NCBI RefSeq assembly: GCF_008831285.2
Contig: NC_045147.1
Location: 17,648,854 to 17,712,853, forward strand
Length of the DNA: 64,000 bases
Direction of reading: 5' to 3'
Origin: Nymphaea colorata
Taxonomy: Eukaryota > Streptophyta > Magnoliopsida > Nymphaeales > Nymphaeaceae
A model generated the notes under the pieces. The model was not told where the DNA came from. It did not search any database and saw nothing but the letters and a program-made list of their open reading frames with translations. Positions 1 through 14,400 of this stretch are shown here, piece by piece (within the stretch, counting starts at the first letter, position 1; every line of letters begins with the position of its first letter). Both the position numbers and the translations under genes were made by a program.

Positions 1-458
1 AGAACAATCAAGAACTTGCATGATAAAGGAGGTTTCTTAGCGTCGTACTTCGTAAAACCCTGATATGCCCAAAAGCAACATCGCAAACATCACATGTACC
101 AAGACACGTCACCTACATAAACTTGAGGGACACATCAGACGTGTTGGGGCCAAGAAAGAGACAAGACTAGCATTGTCGTAGGGCACTTCTTTCACCCCTG
201 ACAAGAATGGATTTCTTATATTCATGCTATGTGAACATAACCAACTATTTTCTGTGCAAGGATAAAGCCACTAACATCATAAAAAAAAATGACAGAGAGA
301 GCCCCACCCATCCCTCGAAGGGAAAAAACTTGCACCGCACTCCACAATGTAGAAGCTCTCACTTGGGGCAGATCAGAAAAGGGTCCCCCTTGCCCCCGCC
401 TATTGCGATCAAAACAAAAGCCACACACCAAAGGGCGGGAAGACCCCGGTTATATCAA

Positions 459-1031
459 TCAATCAAGCAGCTGCTGATCAACCACCACTTGACCAAATAT
501 GTCGGGACAGGACTCCCACCGACCGCTTTCCCTGGCTTCCCAGTAACCACCCACGTACCTATAGGTGTCGCTGCCCTTGTCTTTTGCGAACCACCTTGGC
601 TTCCAACCTCTTTCCTGCATCTTCCTTGCCTGCAATTCACAGCTCACCAAAGTAAGAACTGGCCCATTAGGATCCATAAATCCGCCAAAAAGAAAGTGTC
701 AACATAAGAAAGAACAACACAGTTGCTCAAAGATGAGGGCCTCCTGGCTTTAAAGGCAAGCCATAAGCAGGCTGGTGAAAAATTAAGAACCTTTCAGCCT
801 TGCAAAGTATTGACGTATCAATCCCAGTGTATGCTCCACGTGAGAGATGGTTGGATACAGGAAACGTGTGCAATCAACAGTGGCATAGCTAGAAATCTAT
901 AGAGGGAACACAATCGTGTAACGGGGAAACCAAAAGCTAGAGGTGTCTCACTTGCCACAACAATATGCATAGAGATGAGACCTAGAGTTTCTTTTCCCTC
1001 TTTTCTAGGTTGATGAGTAGATTAGTCAAAA

Positions 1032-1070
<39 letters not shown>

Positions 1071-4000
1071 TGTGTGCACGAACAATGCTATTTGAAAGTT
1101 TCAGGATCCCACTGTCAACCATGGACACAATGCTATTTAAAGTTTCGGGCTTAGGGCATGCACATGCTTGCCCCTAGCCCATATGTGGCTTTACTACAGA
1201 CAATCAGCCACTCCAAAGTAGTGACTGCTCAGAGGATAGCTGCACGAGAATCAGAGCTTTTGCTACCAAATCATCCAAATTACTACTTACCTGCCGCTGT
1301 CGTTGCTCTAATCTAAGTTTCTCTGCATTAGCTAGTTCATACTCGCCATTCTCCAAACACCTCTGGTCTGGCCTGAGTCTTGAATCAGTCAGAGGCAACT
1401 TTTCCTGCTCAAAGAACGAAGGAATACATTTACGCTTGATCAAATGTCCATCTCTTTAGTGGAACATAGCCGAAGTAGTGATTAGGAAATCACAAGCACC
1501 TTTAATCCAGGAGTAAGTTCATTCGTTGTGATGGCAAAACGAGTCAGGTTGTATCTAGTAGTAAACTTGGCTGAATTGTTCCTTCTCCATAATAGGTGTG
1601 CTTCAGAAAAAGCATCTTTGTCTTTCCCAGAGCAATCTCCTTTCACATAGTGCATACTTTCATCCCACTTCCCAAAGAGCGTGGCTACAGTTTTCCCATG
1701 CCTGTCTTGAACAATGCCTTGGACCTGTCATTCAGATCAAGAAACTAAGGCTTAGACTTCCATACGAGGAAAATCCTGACATGGCAAGAAGAGTGGATAT
1801 GTGAAATTCGTGATGGAAAGAAGTTTCCCTGATCTGTCAATGAAATCAAACAGGTTCAAGCTCTCGGCTCTCGCATAAGCATAATGACAGGCAGTGGCAA
1901 AACATTGAACAAAATATAGTTGCACAGGCAAGGCTGTTAGAAGCATTTGAAAAAGGAATCCTATAGAATCAGCCTTCTTGTAAATATAGATACAAGACCA
2001 TTTTAGATGGTTCTCTTGATCTCTTCCAAAAATAGGTTACAGATGGAAGGCACCACTCACCTGGTGAGGGTTCCGATCTATGATGGACTGCTCCTTGAAT
2101 TTGAGCTTACATGAGTACTCCCGGTTCCCCTGTATCCGCATGGTACCATAATGGTCACAGTACAGCTTCCCCAAAATCAGGTTATAAATGGATGTCGTGA
2201 CCTAAAATAACAAACCATAAAATCTGAGCCACATACTTCCTATCTGAGGAGACATGTTTTCTTATTGCAGATCACATACCTTGCTCCACTGAAAAATCTC
2301 ACCGTCATCAAACTCTAATGTTAATACACCAACAGGGTCAAGCTGAATCGAGCGACCCCAAAATTTACTCTTAAGGTTACTGTCTCCCCAAAATTTCCAA
2401 CCTTGACCTTCACAATGGCACGCAACAATCATGGGATGATGACTTACCTGCAGAGAAAGTTGACGTGACAAATTTCATCATAAAAGAGGTAAAGAACAGA
2501 ATCATCAGCGGCTACGTTCACCCAAAAGGAGACAAAGCAGACCATAAATATGGATATAATTCAAAATATATTTGTGGCAATTTCAAAATTCATCAAGCTT
2601 CTGTCAGCCATAGACTTGGCTTCACACAGTGGACACTATGTAGGAAAATGTGTAAAACTGGATCAATTCACAAGTTCTGGTTTCCGTTTTCCCCGTCTTA
2701 TAAGCATAGCAGAAGCGTGAAATGAAATGGTTTCTCAGACTTCCAGTGGAAAAGCTCTAGTACTAAAAATTTCAGGATAATCTTTTGTGGATGAAGAAAT
2801 GTCACATGTACAAGTTTGTACTATCACCATAATAACACATAGACCTCATCCACCTCTCACAATAAAACAGATCTACGAGATTTCCAGAGAGATTACAAGA
2901 ATATTTGTCAAAAAGAACACCCCTATAAACCACAATAAATGGGATATGAAAGTGCTTCCAAATTGTATATAATGGTAGGTACATGGATGGACTTGAGACA
3001 TGAGAATAATGATCGTTTATGCTAAATGCCATAACTTTCAATCAAATAAGTCAAGTATGACATGCTACTATACTGTCGTAGGACAGCATGTGACATCTAT
3101 GCTCGTGAAACCAACGGCAACATTTGCATGACGAAATTCTGTGTGTGTGTGTGTGCACATGCATGTGCAGTTACTTGCTCGTACATATACAGGCACAGCG
3201 TGTATGGAGCTTTCAATCTCAGATATCATCAGACCTGTTTGTTCCATTTCCCTTTTACTAGAAATATGAATTTACTAATGCACATGCAATAATTGGCTTT
3301 TATCATGTCAAATGTGCAGCGTCAACCCAGTGGTGGAGCCAAAAATTTTTTTGCTAAGGGGCATTAATTAAAAATATTAAGGGGCCACCAATATATTATA
3401 AATATAGCACCAATACCTAAACAAAGAAAAGTTGTGGGACTGTGTAGGCAACTTCCCACACATGCCCCCATGTGGCTCCGCCACTGCATCAACCTAAGTG
3501 AGATGAAAAATGAAATCCATTGGAGGAAGAAAGGGCAGCCAGGAGCAAGACGAGCACAAATTATAGAACTCTTGCAGCTTCTCTCTATCCACTGGACGAG
3601 GGTTTACCACAAAATGGTCTACTCCATAAGTTCACAGTTTTATTTGCCTGAAGCACAGTAGATAAGAGATTTGCCAGAGCCATCCTCTTAAGTCAAAAGA
3701 GAGCCATTAACACATACAGCATAACTCAATAGAAAAAACTTCATGTTCCATCTTGCTTCTTAGATAAATAACAGAAAGCCTGATGAGCGTCATGACCATT
3801 TAAACATGAAATAACAATCAAAACTTATATTTTCTTCCCTTTCTTCAAATCAAACACTTCTTGACATTTTATTTTCCACTTGTTTTAACGACACATCAAC
3901 CTAGGCATCATGCAGTCAATCTGACTATTATCTGCAAAGGCATTTTGGAATCATTTCAAAGATAAAACGTATGGCGACTGCAACAGCAATCAATTGCATC

Positions 4001-7000
4001 AAAAAAGATAGAGAAGAAACAAAGAAATCTTTTGCCCTACAACCATGTACTGTTGCAGGATAGTATCAAGTAGTAGACAAACAAATTTCTGCAGAAGCCA
4101 GCAGACAGCTATGAGCATGAGCATATGAAACTTGGCAACAAAATCAATGGTGAACAATATACATTTTTATGTCACACTCTGTAACTGCTGAAGAAATGAT
4201 ACTCCAGATACCAGAACAAAATCTAAATGGAAAGAATTAGTAGCAGATGCATTTACAACTAGACACATCTTTGTAAGTGAGGGAGCCCATTATATTTCCA
4301 CTAAAAAGCACATCCAGTGTGACATAATCAACCATTCAGACTCTGCAATAATGTGCATAAGGAATATATTCACAAAAGCAATCGTCATTCTCTCAGATCA
4401 AAAGGCATATCGGATCAGATTTCTGCATTCAAGATCCTACAGATGATTATACCTTCTCAGAGAAGAAGCGAAGTCCTTTGTCAGGATAGTCAGCTTCATA
4501 TGTCTCTCCCAAAAGGGGATTAAATGGTTTGCAATTTCTTCCTTCTGTAGAAGCATAACCTGAAACTGCAAATGCTGCCACATTCAGGACTCTCATCAAA
4601 TTATTTCCCTGCAGAAAACCATCAATACAAGAAGTCATTAATTTCCAGTCACTATCCATTGAGAAAGGAAGACAAAATGATCTGTGCCAACAACAGAACA
4701 GGAAAATAACAATTATCCACACTAAAACAGCTGATATCTGTACAACTTATTACTTGAACCAATTATGCTTATGTGGATAAACAGGACTGCTTATATTATG
4801 TCAGATCCACGGAATGATTTGTACAGAGATACTGTAGCACACCTTCCCAGAAAAAGGAAAAAGAAAAAGAAATTAAAACTTCTAACTTAAATATCCTCTC
4901 TGTATAAGTAAATAAAAAATATTCATGTGATACATTTTAACTTACCCTCTTACCCCATTCATAAGCTCGATCAATAAGATAAGAATACTCCAGATCTTCA
5001 AAACATTTCTGCAGAGAAGAAAGTGGCTCATTGAAATACACAGGAAGACAGACCTTCGTAAGATCTTTTCCAATGTTGTCTTTGATGATTGACCAAAGGC
5101 TAACTCCCTTCTCCTTCTCAATAGGATCTGGAAGTTTTTTTCGCCTCCTGACATATGGGTAATTGAATCCAACAGAATGCATGCTGGCATCAACATGGTC
5201 ATCACAATCAACTGGGCAAATTTCATCTTCATCTGAATCAAACGATGACCTTCGTAAATCAGACCCATTACTCTTAAAAGAACTTGACGACAAAAAGTCA
5301 CGCGTGTCAAAGAATGCACTATCTTCTTCATCTGTTTCTTCCTCTGCTGCGTCCTGCCTTTCGTTATCATCATCTGATTCAGTAACACTGCCCTCTGAAA
5401 AAACATTAAAAGTAAGATCCTAAATACCTAACAAGTTCTCAAAACTATATGCCTTTCATTTTTTTTTTAAAAAAAAAACACATAACCTGCATTAATAGTT
5501 TAGTATCTTAAAAACAAACATTGATTTTGCTACAAAAGCACAATCTATGATTTTGTACAACTAGTCCTAGAATGAAAGGTTGCGAGGCACAACCAAAATC
5601 AGATGTAAAAACAACATGTTAGTAAGATTGCAGTAAAGAGGAATTGGAAAAAAAGAGGGAAAAGGAAAACAACATCAAAACAAGAAGAGGAATGCTCAAC
5701 TTTCACCTAAAACAGCTGGAGTGAAAGGCAAGGTCAAGGTGACAGCAGTTAAGCAGCCATTACCAAGGCCAGCCTCATAACTTTGTTTGACATCAAACAT
5801 GCAAGGTACTGAAATAGGTTGTTATCCCTATAGCTATGGTGGAAAAAAGAAGATAATAACTACACAAAACTGACTTGTAGCAAGAAAATAAACAGAAAAC
5901 TAACATGCTTATAATGATAATCAACGTTAAAATAGAAGATAGAAGAGGAAACCTAACCTCTACAAAACCATCCAGTTATTCACGAATTATTGTATTGCAG
6001 AGTCAGTATAGGTTTTCACTTAATTCTGTAAATGTCTGACACTACCAGATTCTCTTTCTCAGCATACTTACTAGCGAAGCCAGCTCCTATCAGTTTTTGC
6101 GGACAAGACTGCATGTGTATATTATTATTTAACAACTTGCTGATGTTTGGGAAGATGTGAGTGGTGGTCATGGAGAGGCAGGAAGATGGTGGGTTCTGAG
6201 CACATTTTCATGACTTAGGGATGGCTGGTGGTGGGACAAGTAGAACTGCAGGAAGAGATATCCTTGTAGGCAACCCCTCACATTTGGCATCCTATCCTTT
6301 CAAGGATACTTACTTCTACTGCTTAAAAATGTGATGAAATGTGCCTTGGTTGTGGCCTGGCTTCCGCATTGTCAACCGACATGACTAGTCAACCAGCTGA
6401 CCAAATCAATAGCCAACCAATTAATCATTACCACATAGCTAATAGGGCTGTGGATCATGGGAATACCTGAATACTAGACTATGAACCATTAGCAGGTGCA
6501 TGCGTAAGTCCTACATGGCTACCCATATAGGGTGCAGTATGTGGTAGATTTGATTCATCACAATAATTTTATGTTTTTCAGTACTTTTGGCATTTTAAAT
6601 GTTGTGCTTTATATTTTCTATATATTTTATTTTAGTTCACTGACTTGGACTGACTCAGACTGACAAGTCAGCATTTCTGGAAGGATTAAACAACTTGTGC
6701 CTGATGTCCAATTTTGACAAGTTAATCTGGATTGGCTTTTGGATAAGTGTTCTAAAGTTAGTGATCATCAAAAGCACACATTTCTTAATTTGCTATAGAG
6801 ACATGTCAATTTGAGAGTAGCACGTAGGAGTATGTTTATAGCCTTTCAAACTTTTTCCAAAATTCTCTCAATATTTTTGGAATGCTTCAAACTGAACAAA
6901 ACTAGATATATAGTTCCTTCGTTGTTTAAAAAGGCCGTCCTGCCAATTCAGTACCTTACATCTGCCTGAGACGCACTATAGACATATCATAAATAACAGA

Positions 7001-10000
7001 AGGAACCGAACATGGAAGCTTCATAGAGTTAAGAATTCAGTTAATTTCTCTAGCCAGAATGACTCAGGTAATCAAGGTGCTTTTCCAGTTTCAATTTAGG
7101 ATCCTTTTGCGGCTCTAATCTCTGAGTATTATGAAAGAATAACTCAGTAAACCAACAAATACAAGGCAGAAAAGCCATGTGAAAGCACAGCCAAGCATTA
7201 TCTAGTAGTCATATAAAGACTAAACTATTGGAACACAACCAAAATCAAGACAGTGGTTTCCAAAAGCAAATGGAACATATACCAAAAGAGAAAACTCCCA
7301 TTACACCATCATACATTAAAGAACCATCAGTTCGATGCTTTAACAAAAGTACTTTATAAGTACAAATGAAAAGTTAATATCAACACGTGTGACCCATGGC
7401 TGATTAAAACACTATTTCTTTCTCAGGACATCTATATAGATCCCGGCATCACATAATTCAATTGCCAAGCTAAATATTATTCATTAGAATCATGCTTGTC
7501 CAATTGAAGAAGATTCAACAGAGAAATACAACTCAAATTGATTGATATATAATCGTGTGCAGAAAAAGAGTTATCAACCAGGCTTTTAAAAATTTATCCC
7601 TATCGATGCAAGCAGAAATTACGGAATACAATCTTTTTGCTATCAGAAATTTGCAACAGAATGACAAGAACAAACAAGACTTGAAAGAAATTTGTTCATA
7701 AGAAAACGCACCGCTATATTTGTCATTTGCAGATATGAGAGAAGACTCATGCTCCATCAACTGTCTTTGACTCTCATCAACAAGTGTATTTTCCAAATCA
7801 ACTTTTTCTGTCTACATGACATAATTTCATCTTTTAGACAAGTCTGTGGCATGACTAAAAGTTTCCAGAAATGGAGAAAGCAAGAACATATAAAAGCAGA
7901 ACACTGAAGTAAGATTTTATCACAATACCAAATAAATGGAATATGACAACAGTGCAGAAAATGATGCTCGTTAAGCAGAATCTTGTACTTTATGGTAAAA
8001 TTGGAGTCAACTAGGAAGATGATGTGTTGCATGTGATTCTTTACAGGTTTTACAGCAGACAAACTTCTTTCTCCCCTCCAATTTTTTAATCCAATTTTTT
8101 TCTAGTACTTAGTCTCTTTCTAGCAGAAATAATTGAAGTTAATTATACAACTAAAATCAGGGAGTTAGTGATAAACTGAGTTGCAAGAAATTCAATATTA
8201 ACTGGTATATAGAAAGCAAGATAGACCATGCACAGGTCAAAAGTGAGTACACACTGTTTTCTGGACATTGCCTGTAAACTATTCAAGGAAAATTTCAGTT
8301 TAGGAAAATTAATTATTCAACCATGTTTTCAGCACTTACCTGCTGGATTTCCAAATTAATGACAGATAGTTGCCACAAATCATGGATTAAACTCTATACC
8401 CTTCGAAAATCACAAATTGGAAAACTGGAATATATATAGAACAGTGACGCCTTTGAATTCAATGTCCCAGAATAGGAAAGTATCACATGCAAAAAGAAAT
8501 TCAGTATTAAATAATATGGGATACCAAGAATCCTGTTTCGTTGTACTTGGTCCATGATCCAAGAAGCCATCGTAAAGACATGAATAGTCTACGTATACAC
8601 TTAAGGAGTAGCATTTCCAAGCTAAACAGATATCAAAGAAATCTCAATGGAAGAATCCAGCGTAATAATGTCCACAAATTTAACAGCATGAGAATACCGT
8701 GAGAACAAGTCACTTTAGCTCTTTTGATGGATAAGCTGTTGCCCAGAAGCAAAGTTAAAGGAACATCATAAATTCATAATCAGATAACCTTCTTAAGTTA
8801 TCCCTTTCTGAGCCAAAAAGGAAAAGAAAAAAACAAACCTCTAGCTGTCGCAGAGTATCAAGAAGTAGGGAAGATTTCTGTTGTAGAAAAATCAGCTGAT
8901 TTTGCAAAGTTGAAAATTCAGTCCTCATAATTTGTTCACAATCCATAATGGCAGTGTCGTTAACTCTTTCTTCCTGTAACCTCTGCCTAAGCTTGTCTGT
9001 GGAAACTGCAATACCATCCATAGATGCCATAAGTTCACTGTTTGATACTCGTGGAAACATTTCCTTTACTGCCAGCAAAGCCTCAACCCATGTAGCCCGG
9101 TCTTCGCGTGTCTCAGCCCTCAAGTGCAGCCTCTTTGTTCCAGTAAATATTGAGAATCTTTTGTCGTCCGATTTGCTCTCTCTGATGGAGGAAACCTGGT
9201 GAAAACTCATTGGTTTAACAGAGGGATAAGAAAAGAATAAAAAAAGGGAGAAAAAGAAGACGATTGTAGCACCTTCGAGCACACCTGAACAACAAATCCC
9301 CAAGAGGCTCGTTCCACTCAATCAGTTAAATGAAAAGGAATATGCTAGAAAAACATAAACTCTAGTTCAGGATTCTCTAGTTAAATGTAGATCTTACTTG
9401 AAGATCATTGTCCTTAGCAACTTAAGGTATTCCGTAAACACAGATGTTTGAATTAGCAACTAACGCTAAGATCCAACATCCAAAGTTAGAAACAAAAAAA
9501 CAAAAAAGGAAACGAAGAGTAAAAAACGTACAGCTTTAATTAATATATATTTCGTTCTTTATTGGTCCTAATTAAAAGCCTGTAAACGAGCAGTAGGAAC
9601 AGTCCGACTCCTCATGTTGAAAAAAAAAAGGAAAAAGGACCAAAGTACAAAGATAAAAAAAATAGGAAATCCAAGGAAGATTTAAGCAATCAGTCTGCTT
9701 CACTGTTTTCCGGTTTAAAATTCCATAATCGTTGATCTGAGTTTACAAGTTCGTAATATCAATCGCAGATTCTTTATCTGTCCGAACAAGAGAAGAAAAA
9801 GGAGAACCAAGAAGGTCCAATAAACAAAGAAGGTGACCTTTAGTACGTCATAAACAACATAAGAAGTTATCGCCTTCATTCCGGATGCTTTCTCTCCAGC
9901 TTAACGGTTTTCTAAAGTTGATCTAAATCAAATCAAAGATCCCCAAAATTCATTTTACAGAACTGACGATGGCAGCAGCAACATTTCCTCTGCCATCAGT

Positions 10001-10673
10001 CTACAATTTCGATTTATCACAGCCAGAACAACAACCGTAACGCTCAAGAAGGGAATGAGAAAGAAAAAAAAAATCACAAAGGCCATACCTTAAGATGAAT
10101 TTCTCCAATGGGCTTTCTCCGTGACTGCCAATCCCCATTCTGGCTATGATTATTTTGATGATGATGGTGGTGGTGATTGTTTCGATTCTTGTGTTTGCAC
10201 ATCCAACGCTGCGATTCCTCTCCGATCACCTTGGACCCTTTCTCCGTCTCCTGATTCACCTGGATCTTGTCCGGCCCATGGATCTTGTAATACGAGACAA
10301 CTCCATCCTGAAGAACGAACCATCGGGGTCTCCATCCTTTCCCGTAATTCACCCACTTCTGGAGGATCCCACAGATGCCATTTCCGACAATGTTATTGAG
10401 CTTCAGCTCGCGGTGATCGGAATTCTCCTGGACCGAACCTCTAATGGAGAAATCAGCCAGCCGGAGCCGGCCATGGTCGCTCGTGGACGACATCCGCAGC
10501 CCATTGCCGATCTCTCCAGCAGCAGCAGCAGCACACGAGATGGAAGGCGACTGAGACGCTTCCCTGCTCATAGTCCCCCGTTCCCCGCCGGCGTCCGCCG
10601 GCATCTCGAGAATATCCGTCACGGAATTGCGGTGACCGTCAGGACAGGACGAGACACAGCAAAACGGATGCAT
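459..10673 (-). CDS. Oxysterol-binding protein-related protein (ORP1/ORP2 type, PH + ORD)
   Basis: Predicted lipid-transfer protein that would move sterols or phosphoinositides between membranes at contact sites. Ten exons on the minus strand: 10673-10089, 9195-8839, 7811-7712, 5394-4946, 4608-4453, 2447-2280, 2201-2061, 1724-1500, 1404-1291, 629-459. All introns are GT-AG and the phases join to 821 codons, close to the length I expect for plant ORP1 proteins. The start MHPFCCV is typical of that subgroup. A PH domain spans about residues 98-244 ([16 protein letters not shown], then [20 protein letters not shown]), interrupted by a His-rich insert at about 160-182. A coiled region (about 275-340) precedes an acidic stretch and AFFDTRD (374-380). 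The ORD runs from about 450 to 800 with [35 protein letters not shown], and the sterol-binding signature in its plant form EKVSHHPM (548-555). It ends with the conserved GWKPRWF and [13 protein letters not shown] block. No transmembrane segment. Family assignment is certain; the exact orthologue (1A, 1C, 1D or 2A) is not. Confidence 0.95.
1031..1076. repeat. Compound (CT)n(GT)n microsatellite in ORP intron 9
   Basis: About 22 bp of CT dinucleotides pass directly into about 22 bp of GT dinucleotides. The tract sits in the intron between the last two ORP exons. Confidence 0.95.
3328..3486. mobile_element. hAT-like MITE (159 bp) inside ORP intron 5
   Basis: Terminal inverted repeats are visible: CAGTGGTGGAGCCA at the left end, and TGGCTCCGCCACTG at the right end (reverse complement CAGTGGCGGAGCCA; one mismatch in 14). 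The element is flanked by a near-perfect 8-bp duplication, cgtcaacc (3320-3327) and catcaacc (3487-3494), the target-site size made by hAT transposases. The interior is AT-rich and non-coding. It lies in the 2.0 kb intron between the exons ending FFSEK and starting VSHHP, and disturbs neither splice site. Confidence 0.75.
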
Positions 10674-11400
10674 TCATCCACCGGATCAGTGCCGGCCACG
10701 TGATCGACCGGATCCCGCGAACCGCAACTGTCCAATTCTCAGGACGGCCAGAACCAGCAGCAAGCGAAGCAGAAAGAAGAAAGAGAAGGAAAAATGGATT
10801 CCCGGCGGCTTGTTGATCACTGGAGACCACGTTCGCCGCCGTACCAGCCGGAAAGACCAGCCGGCACTCCAAAATGACAGAGCGATTGCGTGACGAAGAG
10901 GGTCCAACGAAGGAAGGAAGGGCCTTTACATGTATATACACATGTTTCAGCCGACGAGGGAGACTTAAACCGCGCAGGGACGAAAGCGACGGTAGGTTCG
11001 CCCAAATTCCGGCCGGCAGACGGTTAAGAGGCGGTTCCGAAAGTTTCCAAACTTTTTCGCGGAAAGAACAAAAGCGGAAGACGCAGGAGCAGAGGGCTTT
11101 TCACCTTCCTTTCCCTTTTCTCCTCCTGATTAATATTTTCTCCTCTCCTCTCTTGGAGTCAAAGCAAAGCTCACCCCACTCGTAAGACGACGGCGTACTT
11201 CCCGCGTTCAGGCACAAGCGTAGTAGACTGAGAGGGAGAGAGAAGTGGAGGGACGGCAGAGCCACCCCCTCTTTTCTTCTCTTCCAAACACCTGCACTAT
11301 CTCCCCTGTTCGCCAGCTGGACCTGTCACACAGCGCCACGTCCCACACAAGATCATCACGGCTCCTTCATCTCGGCTCGGCTCGGCTTCACCGAGCCGCT
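10674..11400 (-). promoter_or_regulatory. Presumed 5' leader and proximal promoter of the ORP gene
   Basis: Upstream of the ORP start codon. It contains an out-of-frame ORF on the minus strand (10941-10639) that would overlap the ORP start codon if transcribed. Farther up is a perfect 8-bp stem (CGGCTCGG at 11378-11385, CCGAGCCG at 11391-11398) next to three CTCGG repeats. The transcription start cannot be placed from sequence, so leader and promoter cannot be separated. Confidence 0.35.
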
Positions 11401-14400
11401 GCTGTACTCTTGTCTTGATTCGTTTTAGTGAACTGTGGACGCCGGAGGGGCCTTTGACTTCTCGATGTGACGCAAATGCCCCTGCCGATGTAAAGCGCGT
11501 CACAGGTAAGACGATCCAGGTGAGTCGTTCAAAACGTCTGGGCCGCCCGATTCACCAACTCATGGAATGGTTTTTCCGTGACGCCATCATATTCTGCACT
11601 ATGAATGATGCTCGTCGGTTTGAAAGGCTGTTCGTTAGATGACCAGATTTCCGCCTTTGGATGAAAGGGAAAGCTGACAAATTGGATGTTTAAAGCAAGT
11701 GCCCAACTCGATGACTAGTTTCGACTTATTGGCTTTAGTTTGGAGTATCTTTGTTTCATCTAGACTAGTGTTTTTGTTATGCCAAATGGTCAAATCTAAC
11801 CATTTGATTTCAAAAGTTAGAGAGAAGTTCTATCAATGCCTAACATACCAAAATATTTCATTCCCTGAGGCGGGTGTAACGACTGTGTTAATGTTTTATA
11901 AATCTGTCTTAAATATTGAGATCAATTCATGACACATTCATGGAATATTAATATAGTTTCCTAAGGTAAGGTAGTGTTTGCACTCTTGATCTCAAACTTG
12001 AGATACTCACTTTGGTAATGTGGGTTCTAAAGCATTCATATAAAAGTGTGATAATGCTAGGCATCTCCTTTGTCACCGTCCACCCATACTCAAGTAGTTC
12101 CTTGGGTCCTACCCTCTATGAAGCAAGCATGGTTAGTAGGGCCCTAACATTAAAGTGATCAAGATGATTAAAAGAGGACATAACCACAGCTGGGATTAAG
12201 TACTCCATTGCCAGTACTTTTGGAAGTGGGTCCAAATCATGATCCTTTGCTGTTGTCTGGGGCACCGTGCCTTACGGAACCCATGTGAAGTGACATGCGG
12301 CGCCTTACGGAGGTGTAATACGATCGGCAATGAACAATTTGTGAATGTCCGATGAACCAATGTTTCATAAATCTGCCTTAACTTAGGGAGTAGATTCACT
12401 TCTCCAAATTTTACAAGAGCAAAGCTCGTAACATCTGGTTAACTAGTCATTTCCAATAATAGTTTTCATTGTTTCATGCAGAGTAGTTGAAGATCGAGAC
12501 ATCCGGAGGATGATGTGCTTTAATGCTTCATTCATGTTGGCCTTTCATTTCATTTCAGTCCTTTAAAAGCCTTTAGAACGGTTGTGGTCATGTTCGACGG
12601 CTTAAAAAGAAAAGGGCATTACCAGAATTTTATGACGTAGGTTTTGCTTCCGTCCATAGCAAGCAAGACAGGAATATGTCTAATGAAAAGAAGTCCTTTA
12701 CTTCATTGAGCATAAATTTTCCAACTCAAATTTGCAATGTAGGTCCCCCCAAATATATCAAAATCAGTTGTAAGTCCAAATTTAGATTTCATACTTGTGC
12801 TCCATTACCAACCACCCGCTTCCCAATTTAACAATATTAGTGAACTTTTCTAGTAGTCCATACTAATGTTGGCAGAATCATTTTTTTTGGAATAAGACCC
12901 ATTAATCTGTTGGTCCGGTGAATCGGCCGAATCAATTGTGAATGGACAAAAATACATAAACAAAGTATATAAATATGATGATGATTAATTAAAAATTAAA
13001 GTTCTGATAAATAATTTAAAGGGAAGACGTAAAAGCTTTTAAGTTAGGAGATTATAAAAAAGCAAGCAAAAAGGACTTACTCACTTAATATGACACGCTC
13101 GCGCGTAAACTTTTCTAATAGGCAAGGGAAGAGAAAGGCACTGGAGAATCTTAGTCTCAAGGTTAGCTTTAGCTTTAGCTTCAAGGACAAGTAAACCCTT
13201 CTGGTAGCTTAAAAGACAAGCAAAACAGGGCACCATAAACGCCTACCTCCTAATTCATCAACTGATGACTACGTAATATGCCACCAAACATGGCCGCAAG
13301 TGGCTATTTGCTTGGCCAGGTGGACCACGAGGGCCCGAGCCCACTGAGCGTTGACTGGTCCGGGTCAGAGTGACGTTGACCGGGACCGCACGTGCCTGCA
13401 ATGTCCGGGACATGTCCCGAATCTCCGGTTATGGTACAGTTCGGGTCCAGTTCAAAGGATCTCTATCGAGAGGAGCGCGAGTCCCTAGGTGGAGACCTTT
13501 ACTCGACTCGGCTGGAAGCTTAATCGGCTCGAACCGGCTCGGCTACGCGACAAAGCCGAACCGGACGACCACTTCCAGTCGATCTGGCGAGCGATCTAGG
13601 TGCCTACCCTAGGGGCTAGCCCTAGCTAGGGATTATGTGGGACCCGCGAAGCTGGGACGGCAATGAATAACGAACGACTCGGTCCGTTTAGCGATTCTCG
13701 ACCCGAATTGAAATCGATCATCCGGGTTCGGTGAATAGAGTGGGGTCCGACTGTTCGGATTCAATCTCCACTTGGATCCGACAAGTGTATTAATTGTATG
13801 TGTGATAGTAAACATTGGTGGTGCTCTGGATTGGTAAATAGCTCCAACAGACCAAGGCATTTTTTTTTGTTTGCTTTTGCATGCTTATCTAGTTCAGTTG
13901 AAAACGAAAATATGATTTCATAGCTAAGTTGATAGATAAAAGCATGTTGAACCGTCCATTTTCATGATCAGAGACTAAAAGTTCACAGTTCGCATCAAAT
14001 GCGCCCCTTATGCATGAAATTTATGGATCTTATGTGGTATGTTTTTGCTAATGTGGTAAAAGATCCAAGATAAAATTAATGGGACTTTGAATGAGCAAAG
14101 ATATATTCTCATAGAAAGAAAAGTGTGTGTGTGTGTTGCTTGCAACATCTTCTCTTCTCTTCTCTGCCGTTGGATGGTGGTGTAAGGTAGGAGGTGACGG
14201 GAGGCACATGGACACGGAAAGGAAAGAGAGGACCATTGTTGGTTGGGCGCAGAAAGAAAGGCTTCTAGAAGGCAATACATGTTGAGGACAACTGGTGTTT
14301 GCCAAACACAAAAGAGAAGTGTCAACTCAAACAACTCACTTGCGCTTGTCTTACTACCTTTTTCCATTCCCCCCGGACCCTCCGTTTCCCCCTTTTCATA

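Noticed and set aside
11378-11398. Perfect 8-bp stem-loop upstream of the ORP gene
   Set aside because: Short GC hairpins arise readily beside CTCGG repeats; nothing ties it to regulation, so it is only noted in the leader entry.
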